A DNA stretch of 13,436 nt from Planctomycetaceae bacterium UBA4732 (GCA_002404095.1 DHJA01000276.1:32236-45671), one strand, 5' to 3'. Counted from the stretch's first letter, positions 1 to 7,268 are shown. The notes: generated by a model not told the origin, from the sequence alone. A program made the numbers and translations.

Positions 1-40
1 GGGGGGGGGGGGGTTTTTTCTCCCCCCCTTTTCCCCCCCA
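1..40. other. Homopolymer-rich contig end
   Basis: The first 40 bases are almost only long runs of a single base: 13 G, 6 T, then runs of C, T and C. Nothing else in the window looks like this. It is most likely a low-quality read end or assembly artefact rather than biology, so nothing should be concluded about what lies left of the aldehyde dehydrogenase stop codon. Confidence 0.6.
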
Positions 41-50
41 GCCTCTAAGA

Positions 51-1553
51 TTACGGCGGGCCGCCCTCCACTTCGGTGGTCAGCCCTTGCGCCATTTTCA
101 CTTCTTCGCCGTAATTGACCGTCCAGGCCGTTTTGTGCGTCACTGCCTCGACCAGGCCGGCCGCCGACGGATGGCCGTTGCCGCTCTTCTTGACGCCGCC
201 GAACGGCAAATGCACCTCGGCGCCAATACACGGCAGATTCACGTAACCCATGCCGTATTCGCACTCGTCGCGGAACAGCCGCATCGTTCGGAAGTCCTCC
301 GTGACCACCGCCATCGATAGGCCATATTCCGTGTCGTTATAGATACGAACCGCATCTTCATTGGTCTTAAACGGGATCAAGGCAAGATGCGGGCCGAACA
401 CTTCTTCGCGGATGCAACGCACTTTCGGCCCATATTCCATGCGATAAATGAATGGCGACAGGTAGCAGCCGTCGCCGTTCAGCCGGCCGCCGTCGAGCAG
501 CACCGTCGCGCCTTCTTTGCGGGCGAGGTCGTTGTAGCCGAGCACCTTTTCGACGGCGCCGCGATGGATGACGGGGCCGGTGAAGTTGCCGGCGTCGAGC
601 GGGTCGCCGATGCGCAGACGGCGGACGGCGGCCACCAACTTCTCGGCGAAACGGTCGAACATCGTCTCAGCCACGAGAACGCGGCCGGCCGAGACGCAGC
701 GCTGGCCGCTCGTCTTGAACGCGCTAATAAGTGCGCAGTTGACGGCCAAGTCGATCCGGGCGTCGGCGCAGACGACGACGGCGCTCTTGCTGCCCATCTC
801 GCAGGCGGTGATACGGTCGTAAAAGGAGGCGGATACTTCCTGAATGTGCCGGCCGACTTCGTAGCTGCCGGTGAACAGGACGACGTTGACGCTCGGATCG
901 CGGACCAGCGCTTCGCCGACGTCGCCGGCGCCGTGGACGAGGTTGAGGACGCCGGACGGGAAGCCGGCTTCGACGAAGAGTTCGGCGAGGCGCTGGCCGA
1001 CGGCCGGCGTATCCTCGGACGGCTTGAAGACCGCCGTATTGCCTTCGAGAAGGCTGGGGCCGAGCATCCACAGCGGCACGGCGAAGGGAAAGTTCCAGGG
1101 CGTGACGACGGCGACGACGCCCCACGGCTTACGGCGCATGAAGGCGTCTTTTTCGGCAATTTCAGAGGCGAATACGTCGCCAATGGGCATTCGGCCCGTG
1201 CCGAAGACGTATTGAATCATGTGCAAGCCTTCGATGACTTCGGCGCGGCACTCGCTGACGACCTTGCCGCATTCGCGGGCCATGAGGCGGGCGATGGCGT
1301 CGGCGTCGCGCTTGACGAGCTGGGCGAGGTTGTCGAAGAGTTCGGCCCGGCGGATACGGCTCTCGCGGCGCCAGGCGGGATAGGCGGCTCGCGCGGCGGC
1401 GACGGCCTGGCGGACTTCCTCGGCAGGTGTAACGGGGAAGCGGCCGACGACTTCGTCGATGCGGGCGGGACTGCGGCTGTCGAAGGCGGTCCCATTGGCG
1501 GGACGCCATTGCCCGGCGATGAGATTGAGGCCGGTGATGATCGCGGTACTCAT
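51..1553 (-). CDS. NAD(P)-dependent aldehyde dehydrogenase
   Basis: Cytosolic enzyme of the ALDH superfamily, which oxidises an aldehyde to the acid with NAD(P)+. At 500 residues it has the usual family length. Visible landmarks are the PWNFP segment (residues 152-156), FKPSE with the cofactor-binding Lys (177), FTGS (227-230), the general-base Glu in CEMGSKSA (252), the nucleophilic Cys in SGQRC (286) and EEVFGP (383-388). All catalytic residues are present. The open frame extends 20 codons upstream to 1613, but the start at 1553 is preferred because AAGGAG lies 10 bases before it and the protein then begins as ALDHs do (MSTAIITGLNLIAGQW). The substrate cannot be read from sequence; the ALDH7/semialdehyde-type look of the FTGS region is only a hint. 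The gene is divergent from the exported protein at 1650 and no partner enzyme adjoins it. Confidence 0.95.
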   Translation of the reverse strand: MSTAIITGLNLIAGQWRPANGTAFDSRSPARIDEVVGRFPVTPAEEVRQAVAAARAAYPAWRRESRIRRAELFDNLAQLVKRDADAIARLMARECGKVVSECRAEVIEGLHMIQYVFGTGRMPIGDVFASEIAEKDAFMRRKPWGVVAVVTPWNFPFAVPLWMLGPSLLEGNTAVFKPSEDTPAVGQRLAELFVEAGFPSGVLNLVHGAGDVGEALVRDPSVNVVLFTGSYEVGRHIQEVSASFYDRITACEMGSKSAVVVCADARIDLAVNCALISAFKTSGQRCVSAGRVLVAETMFDRFAEKLVAAVRRLRIGDPLDAGNFTGPVIHRGAVEKVLGYNDLARKEGATVLLDGGRLNGDGCYLSPFIYRMEYGPKVRCIREEVFGPHLALIPFKTNEDAVRIYNDTEYGLSMAVVTEDFRTMRLFRDECEYGMGYVNLPCIGAEVHLPFGGVKKSGNGHPSAAGLVEAVTHKTAWTVNYGEEVKMAQGLTTEVEGGPP

Positions 1554-1593
1554 GGCGAGATGGCTCCTTGATGGGGTCGGCATGACCTTTGCT

Positions 1594-1601
1594 ATTATAA
1601 T
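1594..1601. promoter_or_regulatory. Candidate divergent -10 region
   Basis: The 96-base gap between the divergent aldehyde dehydrogenase and the exported protein holds an AT-rich island, ATTATAAT, that reads TATAAT on both strands (1596-1601 plus, 1599-1594 minus). It is the only exact TATAAT I noticed in an intergenic gap. I could not find a convincing -35 box at 16-18 bases on either strand, so it is a candidate -10 only, possibly for either gene or both. Confidence 0.3.
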
Positions 1602-1649
1602 CGTTTGAGGCAATCCGAATGTGATACTTTCCCCTGTGAGGTCCGAATC

Positions 1650-2840
1650 ATGTTGGCGACATTGACTGCGGCCTTGTTACTCGGCGCCCCCCCGGCGGTG
1701 GAACCGACTCGGGCGGACAAGGACGCTCCGCCTCCGAAGTTGGCGCTGTTCGCGGACGAAAGCTGGTACAAAAATCGCAAAGCCGACGAACAAGACTTCG
1801 TCGGCGTACTGTCCAAGGCGCCCGAGCGTCCCGGCGGCACGGTCGGCATCGGCCGCTTCAACCTTTACCGTCTCACCATGAATCACAACGGCAAGCAAAC
1901 GGAGCGCGAAGTCTACGCCGGCTCTCATCCCGAGTATTTCGCCCCTTACGTCGGCAAGCGGATCAAGCTGATTGGCAAGGCCGTCGAAACGGAGGTCGAG
2001 GGCAAGGTCTACGCTGAAATCTGGCCCGCCCTGCTGGAAGTGGTGGGGGCCGCGCCCACGACGAGCGCCGTTAGCGATATTCCGGATAAAATCGATCTCC
2101 TCATTAGCAATAAGGTCTATTTGTCCGATCCCGCACCCGAAAAGGACTTTGTCGGCCTTCTACAAAAGATGAAAGGCGTGGACGCGATAGGCTACCGTCT
2201 GCTCCTCGAAGGAGGCGACACTGTCAACCGCCAAGACCTTCACTTTTACGACAACAATTACAAACGATTGGACGCGTATGACGGCATGAGGGTGAAGATC
2301 ACGGGCAAGAAAGTGTCGGGAATGGTGGGAAGCAACCCATTCGCCTACATCCTTCCGGGCCGGCTTGAGGTCATGCCCGCCGTGGGCGACAAAGCCGCTG
2401 GGAAGACCCTGAAGGTGCTGGCTCGCGGGACGTGGCGAGTGGGCGACAGCGCCGCCCCGTTGCAGCTTGTCATCCGCAGCGCCAAGGAGTTGGCGTTGTC
2501 CCACGGCCAAGCGGCCGACAAGGCCGAGGATGACTCCGTGAAAAGGCAGGCCGTCGAGGAGGCGGCTCGTCTCTTTAAGGTCGAGGTGATCGACTGGAAG
2601 ACGCAGATGATTGTCGTGGCGTCGGCCGGCGCCAAGCCGTCCAGCGGCTACACGGTGGAGATCACCGGCCTCGACGTGCGGGACGACGTACTGACGGTTC
2701 ACTGGCGGCTCAATTCGCCCAAGCCCGGCGACTTTGTGAAGGAGTCGTTCACGCACCCCGCCCAAGCCGTGCTGACCGAGCGCTTTGACGGCAAGGTGGT
2801 GTTCGACTCGCCGCCGAAAGCGCCGGGCGCCGGTAAGTAA
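1650..2840 (+). CDS. Exported protein, two related domains plus PrcB_C-like domain
   Basis: A 396-residue protein without an assigned function. It starts at 1650, where GAGG precedes the ATG by 8 bases and a hydrophobic leader begins (MLATLTAALLLGAPPA), suggesting export although the leader lacks a basic start. Two stretches resemble each other: residues ~38-133 and ~156-243 both contain DFVG-L near the start, a tyrosine-rich centre, then (V)GKRIKLIGK or GMRVKITGK and a final LEV. I read this as an internal domain duplication. Residues ~263-385 resemble the PrcB_C domain: a basic residue, M-I-V-V-A, then GAKPSSGYTVEI and a Pro-containing strand. PrcB is known as a component of the dentilisin protease complex in Treponema, but no protease lies next to this gene. 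The frame extends to 1605 without ribosome-site support. Confidence 0.85.
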   Translation: MLATLTAALLLGAPPAVEPTRADKDAPPPKLALFADESWYKNRKADEQDFVGVLSKAPERPGGTVGIGRFNLYRLTMNHNGKQTEREVYAGSHPEYFAPYVGKRIKLIGKAVETEVEGKVYAEIWPALLEVVGAAPTTSAVSDIPDKIDLLISNKVYLSDPAPEKDFVGLLQKMKGVDAIGYRLLLEGGDTVNRQDLHFYDNNYKRLDAYDGMRVKITGKKVSGMVGSNPFAYILPGRLEVMPAVGDKAAGKTLKVLARGTWRVGDSAAPLQLVIRSAKELALSHGQAADKAEDDSVKRQAVEEAARLFKVEVIDWKTQMIVVASAGAKPSSGYTVEITGLDVRDDVLTVHWRLNSPKPGDFVKESFTHPAQAVLTERFDGKVVFDSPPKAPGAGK

Positions 2841-2867
2841 CCGCTGTCCTATAAGCGGCCAACATCG

Positions 2868-2937
2868 ACGAGCCGCGACCGTTAGGGAGCGGTTTTGAGT
2901 TGCGTGACGCCTCCGCTCCCTAACGGTCGCGGCTCGT
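2868..2937. repeat. 25-bp perfect inverted repeat, 20-base loop
   Basis: Arms 2868-2892 and 2913-2937 are perfect reverse complements (core GAGCCGCGACCGTTAGGGAG) around a 20-base spacer. The element starts 28 bases after the stop of the exported protein and ends 43 bases before the DUF790 start. It has no T-run after the right arm, so it is not a classical intrinsic terminator, though transcribed RNA would form a very stable hairpin. It resembles the dispersed palindromes of planctomycete genomes; that resemblance is inference. Confidence 0.85.
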
Positions 2938-2980
2938 AACGCTCCTTAAGCTTTCGCTCCGTCCCAAGGCCCGGATACTC

Positions 2981-4246
2981 ATGCTCACCGGCAAAATGGT
3001 GCGCGTCCGCTACGCCCGCGATCGCATCGTTCCCCATTATATTGACGCCGCCGATGCCGCATGGGTCGAAACGGCCGAGCGGCTATTGGACCTGTTCCGC
3101 GGTCAGGAGGGCAAGACGCGCGGCCAGTTAGAGGACGAACAGCGCGAGGCGTTCGGCGACGACCCCGGCCAACTCGTCCATCAAGGTTTGGTCAAGCTGC
3201 TGGCGGATCGCTGCGAGTTTGAGGTGTCGTCCGACCATCCGCCGGAGCAACTGCGGGCCGCGGTGTTCCGCGCCGCGACGAGGCGGCGAAAAGAAGCTGT
3301 TCTCGTCACTGGGTCGCCGGCCAACAACGACGACCTTCGCGCCGCCGTCGCCGCCTTCGACCGAGCGGCCGTCTTGCAAGAAGTGGCGGCTGAACTCGGC
3401 CTGACCCCGGAAGCCGTCGATCAAGGCTTGTTCGCGGACCTTAAAAGTGAACAACGGCTCACCCAATTCAAAAGCCTCAGCGCCAAGCGTTTGTTGCAGC
3501 GTTACAACGTCGCCCTGGCGCAGGCGGTGTTGCTGCGTTCGACGCGCGTCCACGTCATCGTTCGCAACGAACCGCCGCAGCGCTATCGGCAACTGTTGGG
3601 ACGCATCAAGTTTCATCGGCTCGTCTGCGAGGTGGAGCGCCTCGGGCCGGACGGCTTTCAAATGCACCTCGACGGTCCGATGAGCCTTTTCTCGGCCACG
3701 CAGAAATATGGGCTTCAACTGGCGATCTTTCTGCCGGCCGTATTGTTGTGCCGCGATTTCGAGCTGAAAGCCGAGTTGCGTTGGGGGACGCAGCGCAAAC
3801 TCAAGACGTTCCTCGTCACGCCGGGCGACGGCTTGGTCTCGCATTATCCCGACCAAGGCATGTACACGCCGCCGGAGTTGGCGATGTTCGTCGAATTGTT
3901 CCGTAAACGGATCGCCGAATGGGAGCTTGTCGAGGAAACGGAATTGCTGCCGCTGGGCGACGGCTTCTGGGCGCCGGACTTTCGCCTGGTCCATAAAGAA
4001 ACGGGCTTGGTCGTGTTGCTGGAAGTGTTGGGCTTTTGGCGACGGTCGAGCGCCGAGAAGCATTTGGAGCGGCTGCGGCAGCACGTGCGCGAGCCGTTCC
4101 TGCTGGCGGTGTCGGATCAGCTGCACATCGACGAGGCGGAGCTAGAAGGACTGCCGGCCGGCATCCATCGCTTCCGCAATATGCCGTTGCCGGATGAGAT
4201 CGCGCGGTTGGCGGGAGAACTTCTGACAGGCAAGTCAAACTCATGA
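2981..4246 (+). CDS. DUF790 family nuclease (Bax1-like)
   Basis: A 421-residue protein of the DUF790 family, whose archaeal member Bax1 is a structure-specific DNA nuclease that binds the XPB helicase. The N-terminus (MLTGKMVRVRYARDRIVPHYID) matches the family's usual opening, which supports the start although the upstream AAGG is weak and 11 bases away. The C-terminal half carries a PD-(D/E)XK-like core: PD at 332-333, the Glu of LLEVLGFW at 348 and Lys 360 in AEKHLERL are the likely catalytic residues. DUF790 genes often stand beside an XPB-type helicase; none is visible here. The stop codon TGA is part of the TGAGG that precedes the next gene by 8 bases, so the ankyrin gene is probably in the same operon. 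Full length and apparently intact. Confidence 0.85.
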   Translation: MLTGKMVRVRYARDRIVPHYIDAADAAWVETAERLLDLFRGQEGKTRGQLEDEQREAFGDDPGQLVHQGLVKLLADRCEFEVSSDHPPEQLRAAVFRAATRRRKEAVLVTGSPANNDDLRAAVAAFDRAAVLQEVAAELGLTPEAVDQGLFADLKSEQRLTQFKSLSAKRLLQRYNVALAQAVLLRSTRVHVIVRNEPPQRYRQLLGRIKFHRLVCEVERLGPDGFQMHLDGPMSLFSATQKYGLQLAIFLPAVLLCRDFELKAELRWGTQRKLKTFLVTPGDGLVSHYPDQGMYTPPELAMFVELFRKRIAEWELVEETELLPLGDGFWAPDFRLVHKETGLVVLLEVLGFWRRSSAEKHLERLRQHVREPFLLAVSDQLHIDEAELEGLPAGIHRFRNMPLPDEIARLAGELLTGKSNS

Positions 4247-4256
4247 GGATTGCAAA

Positions 4257-4670
4257 GTGACCGACGCCGAGCGATTGTCTGAAGCCGCTTGGACTGGTGA
4301 CCTAACGATCATCAAAGACCTAATCGCCGCCGGCGTCGATATCAACGCGCCTTCCGCCGAAGGGCGTTGGCCGCCGCTTCACTTGGCCATAGAGAATCAA
4401 CGGATTGACGTTATCCGATGGCTGCTCGTCGCTGGGGCGGATGTCAACCGAAACATGAGCGGCGGCTGGACGCCGTTAGTCCATGCTATCGACATTGAGA
4501 GTGATGCCGCGGTGCAAGCTGGAACGCTCTCGGAGGAAATGCCAATCGTACTTGTCGCACTACTCCTGTCGGCCGGTGCAATACCGACGACAGAGGCCCT
4601 AGAAATTGCAAGGCGCTACCAGAATTACAGGGTATTGGAGTTGTTGCAGCAGTATACGTCTCGGGGTTAG
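4257..4670 (+). CDS. Small ankyrin-repeat protein
   Basis: A 137-residue protein that starts with GTG, 10 bases after the DUF790 stop, with GAGG 8 bases before it. Two clear ankyrin repeats are seen: residues ~8-33 (ending in LIAAGVDIN) and ~38-66 (PLHLAIENQRIDVIRWLLVAGADVN). A third begins at GGWTPLVHAI (~69) and is interrupted by an acidic insert before LLLSAGAIPTTEAL (~107). There is no signal peptide, so it is probably cytosolic. Ankyrin repeats bind proteins; the partner is unknown. The tight linkage suggests that the nuclease or its complex could be that partner, which is inference only. Confidence 0.85.
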   Translation: MTDAERLSEAAWTGDLTIIKDLIAAGVDINAPSAEGRWPPLHLAIENQRIDVIRWLLVAGADVNRNMSGGWTPLVHAIDIESDAAVQAGTLSEEMPIVLVALLLSAGAIPTTEALEIARRYQNYRVLELLQQYTSRG

Positions 4671-4731
4671 ATCTACCTGGCCCCTTGCCGCTGTAGAGCA
4701 TCTGTGGATAAATTGTCTTAAAGGAATCCAC

Positions 4732-4956
4732 ATGATGAATATGGAAGACTCCGTCACCTACGTAGAAATCATTGAAAAAGGAATGGTCAAGGGGCAGCTA
4801 AACGCCATCCTTCGCATGGGCCGTAAGAAATTCGGGGCGCCGAGTGAAGCCGTCACGACTCTGTTGGCGGGCATGGACGATCCCGAACGCCTTGCCGACC
4901 TCATCGACCGAGTGCTGGACGTATCCACGTGGGACGAATTGCTTGCCTTATCGTGA
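4732..4956 (+). CDS. Orphan C-terminal tail of Rpn/DUF4351-type protein
   Basis: A 74-residue frame with AAGGA 6 bases before ATG 4732. The sequence (MEDSVTYVEIIEKG, then RMGRKKFGAPSEA, MDDPERLADLIDRVLDVSTWDELL) resembles the C-terminal region of Rpn-type PD-(D/E)XK nuclease/transposase proteins that also carry DUF4351-like tails. Those are normally about 250-330 residues, with the nuclease domain first. Here the space upstream is taken by the ankyrin gene, so the nuclease part is absent. It may be a decayed remnant or a small stand-alone protein; the good ribosome site and intact frame leave the second possibility open. Family assignment is from memory of the motif pattern. Confidence 0.6.
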   Translation: MMNMEDSVTYVEIIEKGMVKGQLNAILRMGRKKFGAPSEAVTTLLAGMDDPERLADLIDRVLDVSTWDELLALS

Positions 4957-5337
4957 AGGCGAATTCGGCAATGGTATTCGGCAGCGTCGCACCGCAGCCG
5001 ATCAAGACGGCCGTCCACGAGAAAGTTAAAAAAAGATGAAAGGCGGCCTAACGCGAGACTTTTCGGTTGCATGTGGCGCGTCATCCGAAGTACAATGATA
5101 TAAACCTTGCCCAGGCGGCGATTTTCATCCTATCGGAATCACGGGCGGTGCGCGGCCCCTTGGAATCGAGGTTGCCGAGGTGCGCGTGCGTTGACAGAGA
5201 ATGTTCCTGAAAGGCTGGTGGGAAATGCGGCCGGAGCCGCGCGATTTTTCCTCTTTCGACGAGGCCGTCCGAAGGAAAGATCGTTTTATCGCATCGACGA
5301 GGCGTTCCACTTTGGACGTGAGGAGCGAGGTCATCAC
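4957..5337. other. Non-coding stretch and leader before the FHA gene
   Basis: These 381 bases hold no convincing gene. They contain an A7 run near 5030, a weak promoter candidate at 5067-5096, and a GC-rich stretch with a short hairpin (GCGGC/GCCGC near 5226-5240). The FHA reading frame stays open back to 5107, but that translation is basic and low in complexity, has no ribosome site and does not resemble an FHA N-terminus. If the promoter is right, the transcript has a leader of about 235 bases. Confidence 0.45.
5067..5096 (+). promoter_or_regulatory. Candidate promoter for the FHA gene
   Basis: TTGCAT (5067-5072) and TACAAT (5091-5096) are spaced by 18 bases in an otherwise GC-rich stretch. 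The -10 matches the sigma-70 consensus at five of six positions and the -35 at only three, so this is a weak candidate. Confidence 0.3.
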
Positions 5338-6015
5338 ATGAAGTTGAGTCTAGTCGTGAAGGCGGCGGGCACCCAGGTAGGCAAAGTCCTCCCTATCGCC
5401 CTTTCCCAATTCGTCATCGGACGTGATCCCCAGTGTCATCTTCGGCCGGCAAGCCCATTGATTAGTAAGCGCCATTGCGCCCTGCTACAGCGCGACGGCA
5501 AAGTTTTTGTTCATGATTTCGGCAGCACCAACGGCACCTCCGTCAATTACGAACTTATCAAGGGTGAGATCGAGCTTCACGACGGCGACAAGCTAAAGAT
5601 CGGCCCGCTGCTTTTTGAGGTGCGCATTGTCCAGGAGGCCGCGGGGGTGGCGGGGGCAACGCCCAAGCCGCCGACTAAGGCCGTCCCCGCGAAGGTCGCG
5701 GGCGCGGCGCCGGCGAAAACGCCGGAGGTCGCCGTCAAAACGAGCTTTGAAATGCCGGCCGCGGCAGGCGGTACGGAGGACGACGACATCGCGGCCATGC
5801 TAATGTCGCTCAACGACGAGGATCCGTCGCTTGGTTTGGAAAGCGTTGTCCCCGAGGGCAGCACAGTGATGGAGATGATTGTGCCGCCGAGCGTTCAGGA
5901 CGCGGCCAAGGACGCCGATAAAGCCAAGGAAAAGGATAAGTCCAAAACGAGCGGCAACACCTCCCACGCCGCCAAGTCGATCCTGGAACAGTACATGAAA
6001 CGGCCGCGCGGCTGA
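5338..6015 (+). CDS. FHA-domain protein
   Basis: A 225-residue cytosolic protein whose forkhead-associated domain reads phosphothreonine on partner proteins, usually in Ser/Thr-kinase signalling. The domain spans ~residues 5-98 with all hallmarks: GRD (28-30), SKRH (43-46), Asp 60 and GSTNGT (62-67) followed by Asn 70. A linker rich in Ala, Pro and Lys (~100-150) and an acidic stretch follow, then a Lys/Asp-rich part and a tail HAAKSILEQYMKRPRG that looks like a short binding element. The start at 5338 has GAGG 7 bases upstream (5327-5330). No kinase gene is next to it, so its phosphorylated partner is not shown by context. MutY follows after 98 bases, nearly all hairpin. Confidence 0.92.
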   Translation: MKLSLVVKAAGTQVGKVLPIALSQFVIGRDPQCHLRPASPLISKRHCALLQRDGKVFVHDFGSTNGTSVNYELIKGEIELHDGDKLKIGPLLFEVRIVQEAAGVAGATPKPPTKAVPAKVAGAAPAKTPEVAVKTSFEMPAAAGGTEDDDIAAMLMSLNDEDPSLGLESVVPEGSTVMEMIVPPSVQDAAKDADKAKEKDKSKTSGNTSHAAKSILEQYMKRPRG

Positions 6016-6040
6016 ACGACTGACTCAGGTGAGGGCGGCT

Positions 6041-6105
6041 AACACGGCTGAAACAGCCGTGGCACACGGGAAATCTTGGTGTGCCACGGCTGTTTCAGCC
6101 GTGTT
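6041..6105. repeat. 27-bp nested palindrome between FHA and mutY
   Basis: Arms 6041-6067 and 6079-6105 are perfect reverse complements around an 11-base loop. Each arm also contains its own smaller palindrome, CACGGCTG-3 bases-CAGCCGTG, so two different foldings are possible: one long stem or two short hairpins. The element begins 25 bases after the FHA stop and ends 8 bases before the MutY ATG, where it could mask the ribosome site. No T-run follows. Confidence 0.9.
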
Positions 6106-6113
6106 TCTTACGT

Positions 6114-7268
6114 ATGCAACAGCATCTGGGCCTGAAATCTGATCGCGCCGCGCCGGCCGGTGATCCGGTTGACGCGGCGGCGCCTTTGCGCCGACGGCTG
6201 CCGCGGCGACTGCTCGACTGGTTCGCTCGCAACCGCCGTGAATTTCCCTGGAGGCGCGACCGCGACGCGTACCGCATTTGGGTCAGCGAAGTGATGTTGC
6301 AGCAGACGCAGGCCGCTGCCGTCATTCCCTATTTCGAGCGCTTTTTACGGACATTTCCCACGCTTGCCGATCTGGCCGCGGCGGATGAACAGGACGTGCT
6401 TCGCCTCTGGGAAGGACTCGGCTATTACCGCCGCGCCCGCGATCTGTTGCGCACGGCCCGACTGCTGGCCGCGACCAACGGGGGCCGTTTCCCGGACCAA
6501 CTGGCCGCCCTGCACGGGTTGCCGGGTCTCGGCCGTTACACCCGCAACGCTGTGCTGTCACAGGCGTTTGACCGGCGGCTACCCATCCTCGAAGCCAATA
6601 GTGTGCGTGTGCTGACCCGGCTGTTCGGGCGAACCGGCGACCCGCGCCGCGGGCCGGAACAACGCTGGCTGTGGGCCGCGGCGGAAGCGCTCTTGCCGTC
6701 GCGCCGGGCCGGCGACTTCAACCAGGCTTTGATGGAGTTGGGCGCTCTGGTTTGTACGCCAGCCGCGCCGCGCTGCGAGGGGTGTCCGCTGGCGGAGGAC
6801 TGCGTTGCCCGGCGGCTCGGCCTGCAAACGGTCATCCCCGCGCGCAAGCCGAAGCCGGCGCCGACGTTGGTTCGCGAGGCCGCCGTGGTCATCCGTCGCG
6901 GCGAGCAGGTGCTGTTGCTGCAACGCCCGCCGGACGGACGCTGGGCGTCGCTATGGGAATTTCCGCATGGGTCGCTCGTTGAAGGGGAAGCGCCCGACGA
7001 GGGGGCCGCACGACTGCTGCACGAACTCACGGGGCTGCAAGGCCGCCTTGGATCGGAGCTAATTACTCTCCGTCATAGCGTCACGCGCTTCCGCATTACC
7101 CTAGTCTGTTTCGAGGCGGAGTATCTGGCCGGCGATTTTCACTCCGCGTTCTACTGCCAAGCGGTTTGGGCGACGCCGGCGGAGTTGAGCGCCTACGCCG
7201 TAAGTTCGCCGCAACGGCGCCTCGCCAAAGTACTGACCGCGGCAGGCAGGCAGGGCCGATTATTTTAA
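6114..7268 (+). CDS. mutY: A/G-specific adenine DNA glycosylase
   Basis: MutY removes adenine mispaired with 8-oxoguanine, part of the GO repair pathway. The 384-residue protein has the HhH-GPD glycosylase domain (~25-235) with the catalytic Glu 59 in WVSEVMLQQTQ, the helix-hairpin-helix at LPGLGRYTRNAV (~136-147) and a 4Fe-4S cluster site C-X6-C-X2-C-X5-C (Cys 214, 221, 224, 230). A NUDIX-like domain (~252-375) that recognises 8-oxoG completes it. At the position of the conserved catalytic Asp of the ILDGNV motif (Asp 138 in E. coli) this protein has Glu 160 (ILEANSVRV). The start at 6114 is chosen because the earlier GTG at 6081 lies inside the right arm of the palindrome; it has no clear ribosome site. 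The gene may be cotranscribed with the FHA gene. Confidence 0.93.
   Translation: MQQHLGLKSDRAAPAGDPVDAAAPLRRRLPRRLLDWFARNRREFPWRRDRDAYRIWVSEVMLQQTQAAAVIPYFERFLRTFPTLADLAAADEQDVLRLWEGLGYYRRARDLLRTARLLAATNGGRFPDQLAALHGLPGLGRYTRNAVLSQAFDRRLPILEANSVRVLTRLFGRTGDPRRGPEQRWLWAAAEALLPSRRAGDFNQALMELGALVCTPAAPRCEGCPLAEDCVARRLGLQTVIPARKPKPAPTLVREAAVVIRRGEQVLLLQRPPDGRWASLWEFPHGSLVEGEAPDEGAARLLHELTGLQGRLGSELITLRHSVTRFRITLVCFEAEYLAGDFHSAFYCQAVWATPAELSAYAVSSPQRRLAKVLTAAGRQGRLF

Noticed and set aside
387..1571. 394-residue plus-strand open frame
   Set aside because: It lies opposite the aldehyde dehydrogenase, has no ribosome site, and its translation is Ala/Asp/Gly-rich without family motifs: a shadow of the high-GC coding strand.
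3128..4126. 332-residue minus-strand open frame
   Set aside because: Fully antisense to the DUF790 nuclease, which has clear family motifs; composition is Gln/Arg-rich with no recognisable domain.
5107..5337. N-terminal extension of the FHA protein
   Set aside because: In frame but basic and low in complexity, without a ribosome site, while 5338 has GAGG at good spacing and a typical FHA beginning.
6081..6113. GTG start of mutY inside the palindrome
   Set aside because: The extra 11 codons are encoded by the right arm of the inverted repeat and do not resemble a MutY N-terminus.
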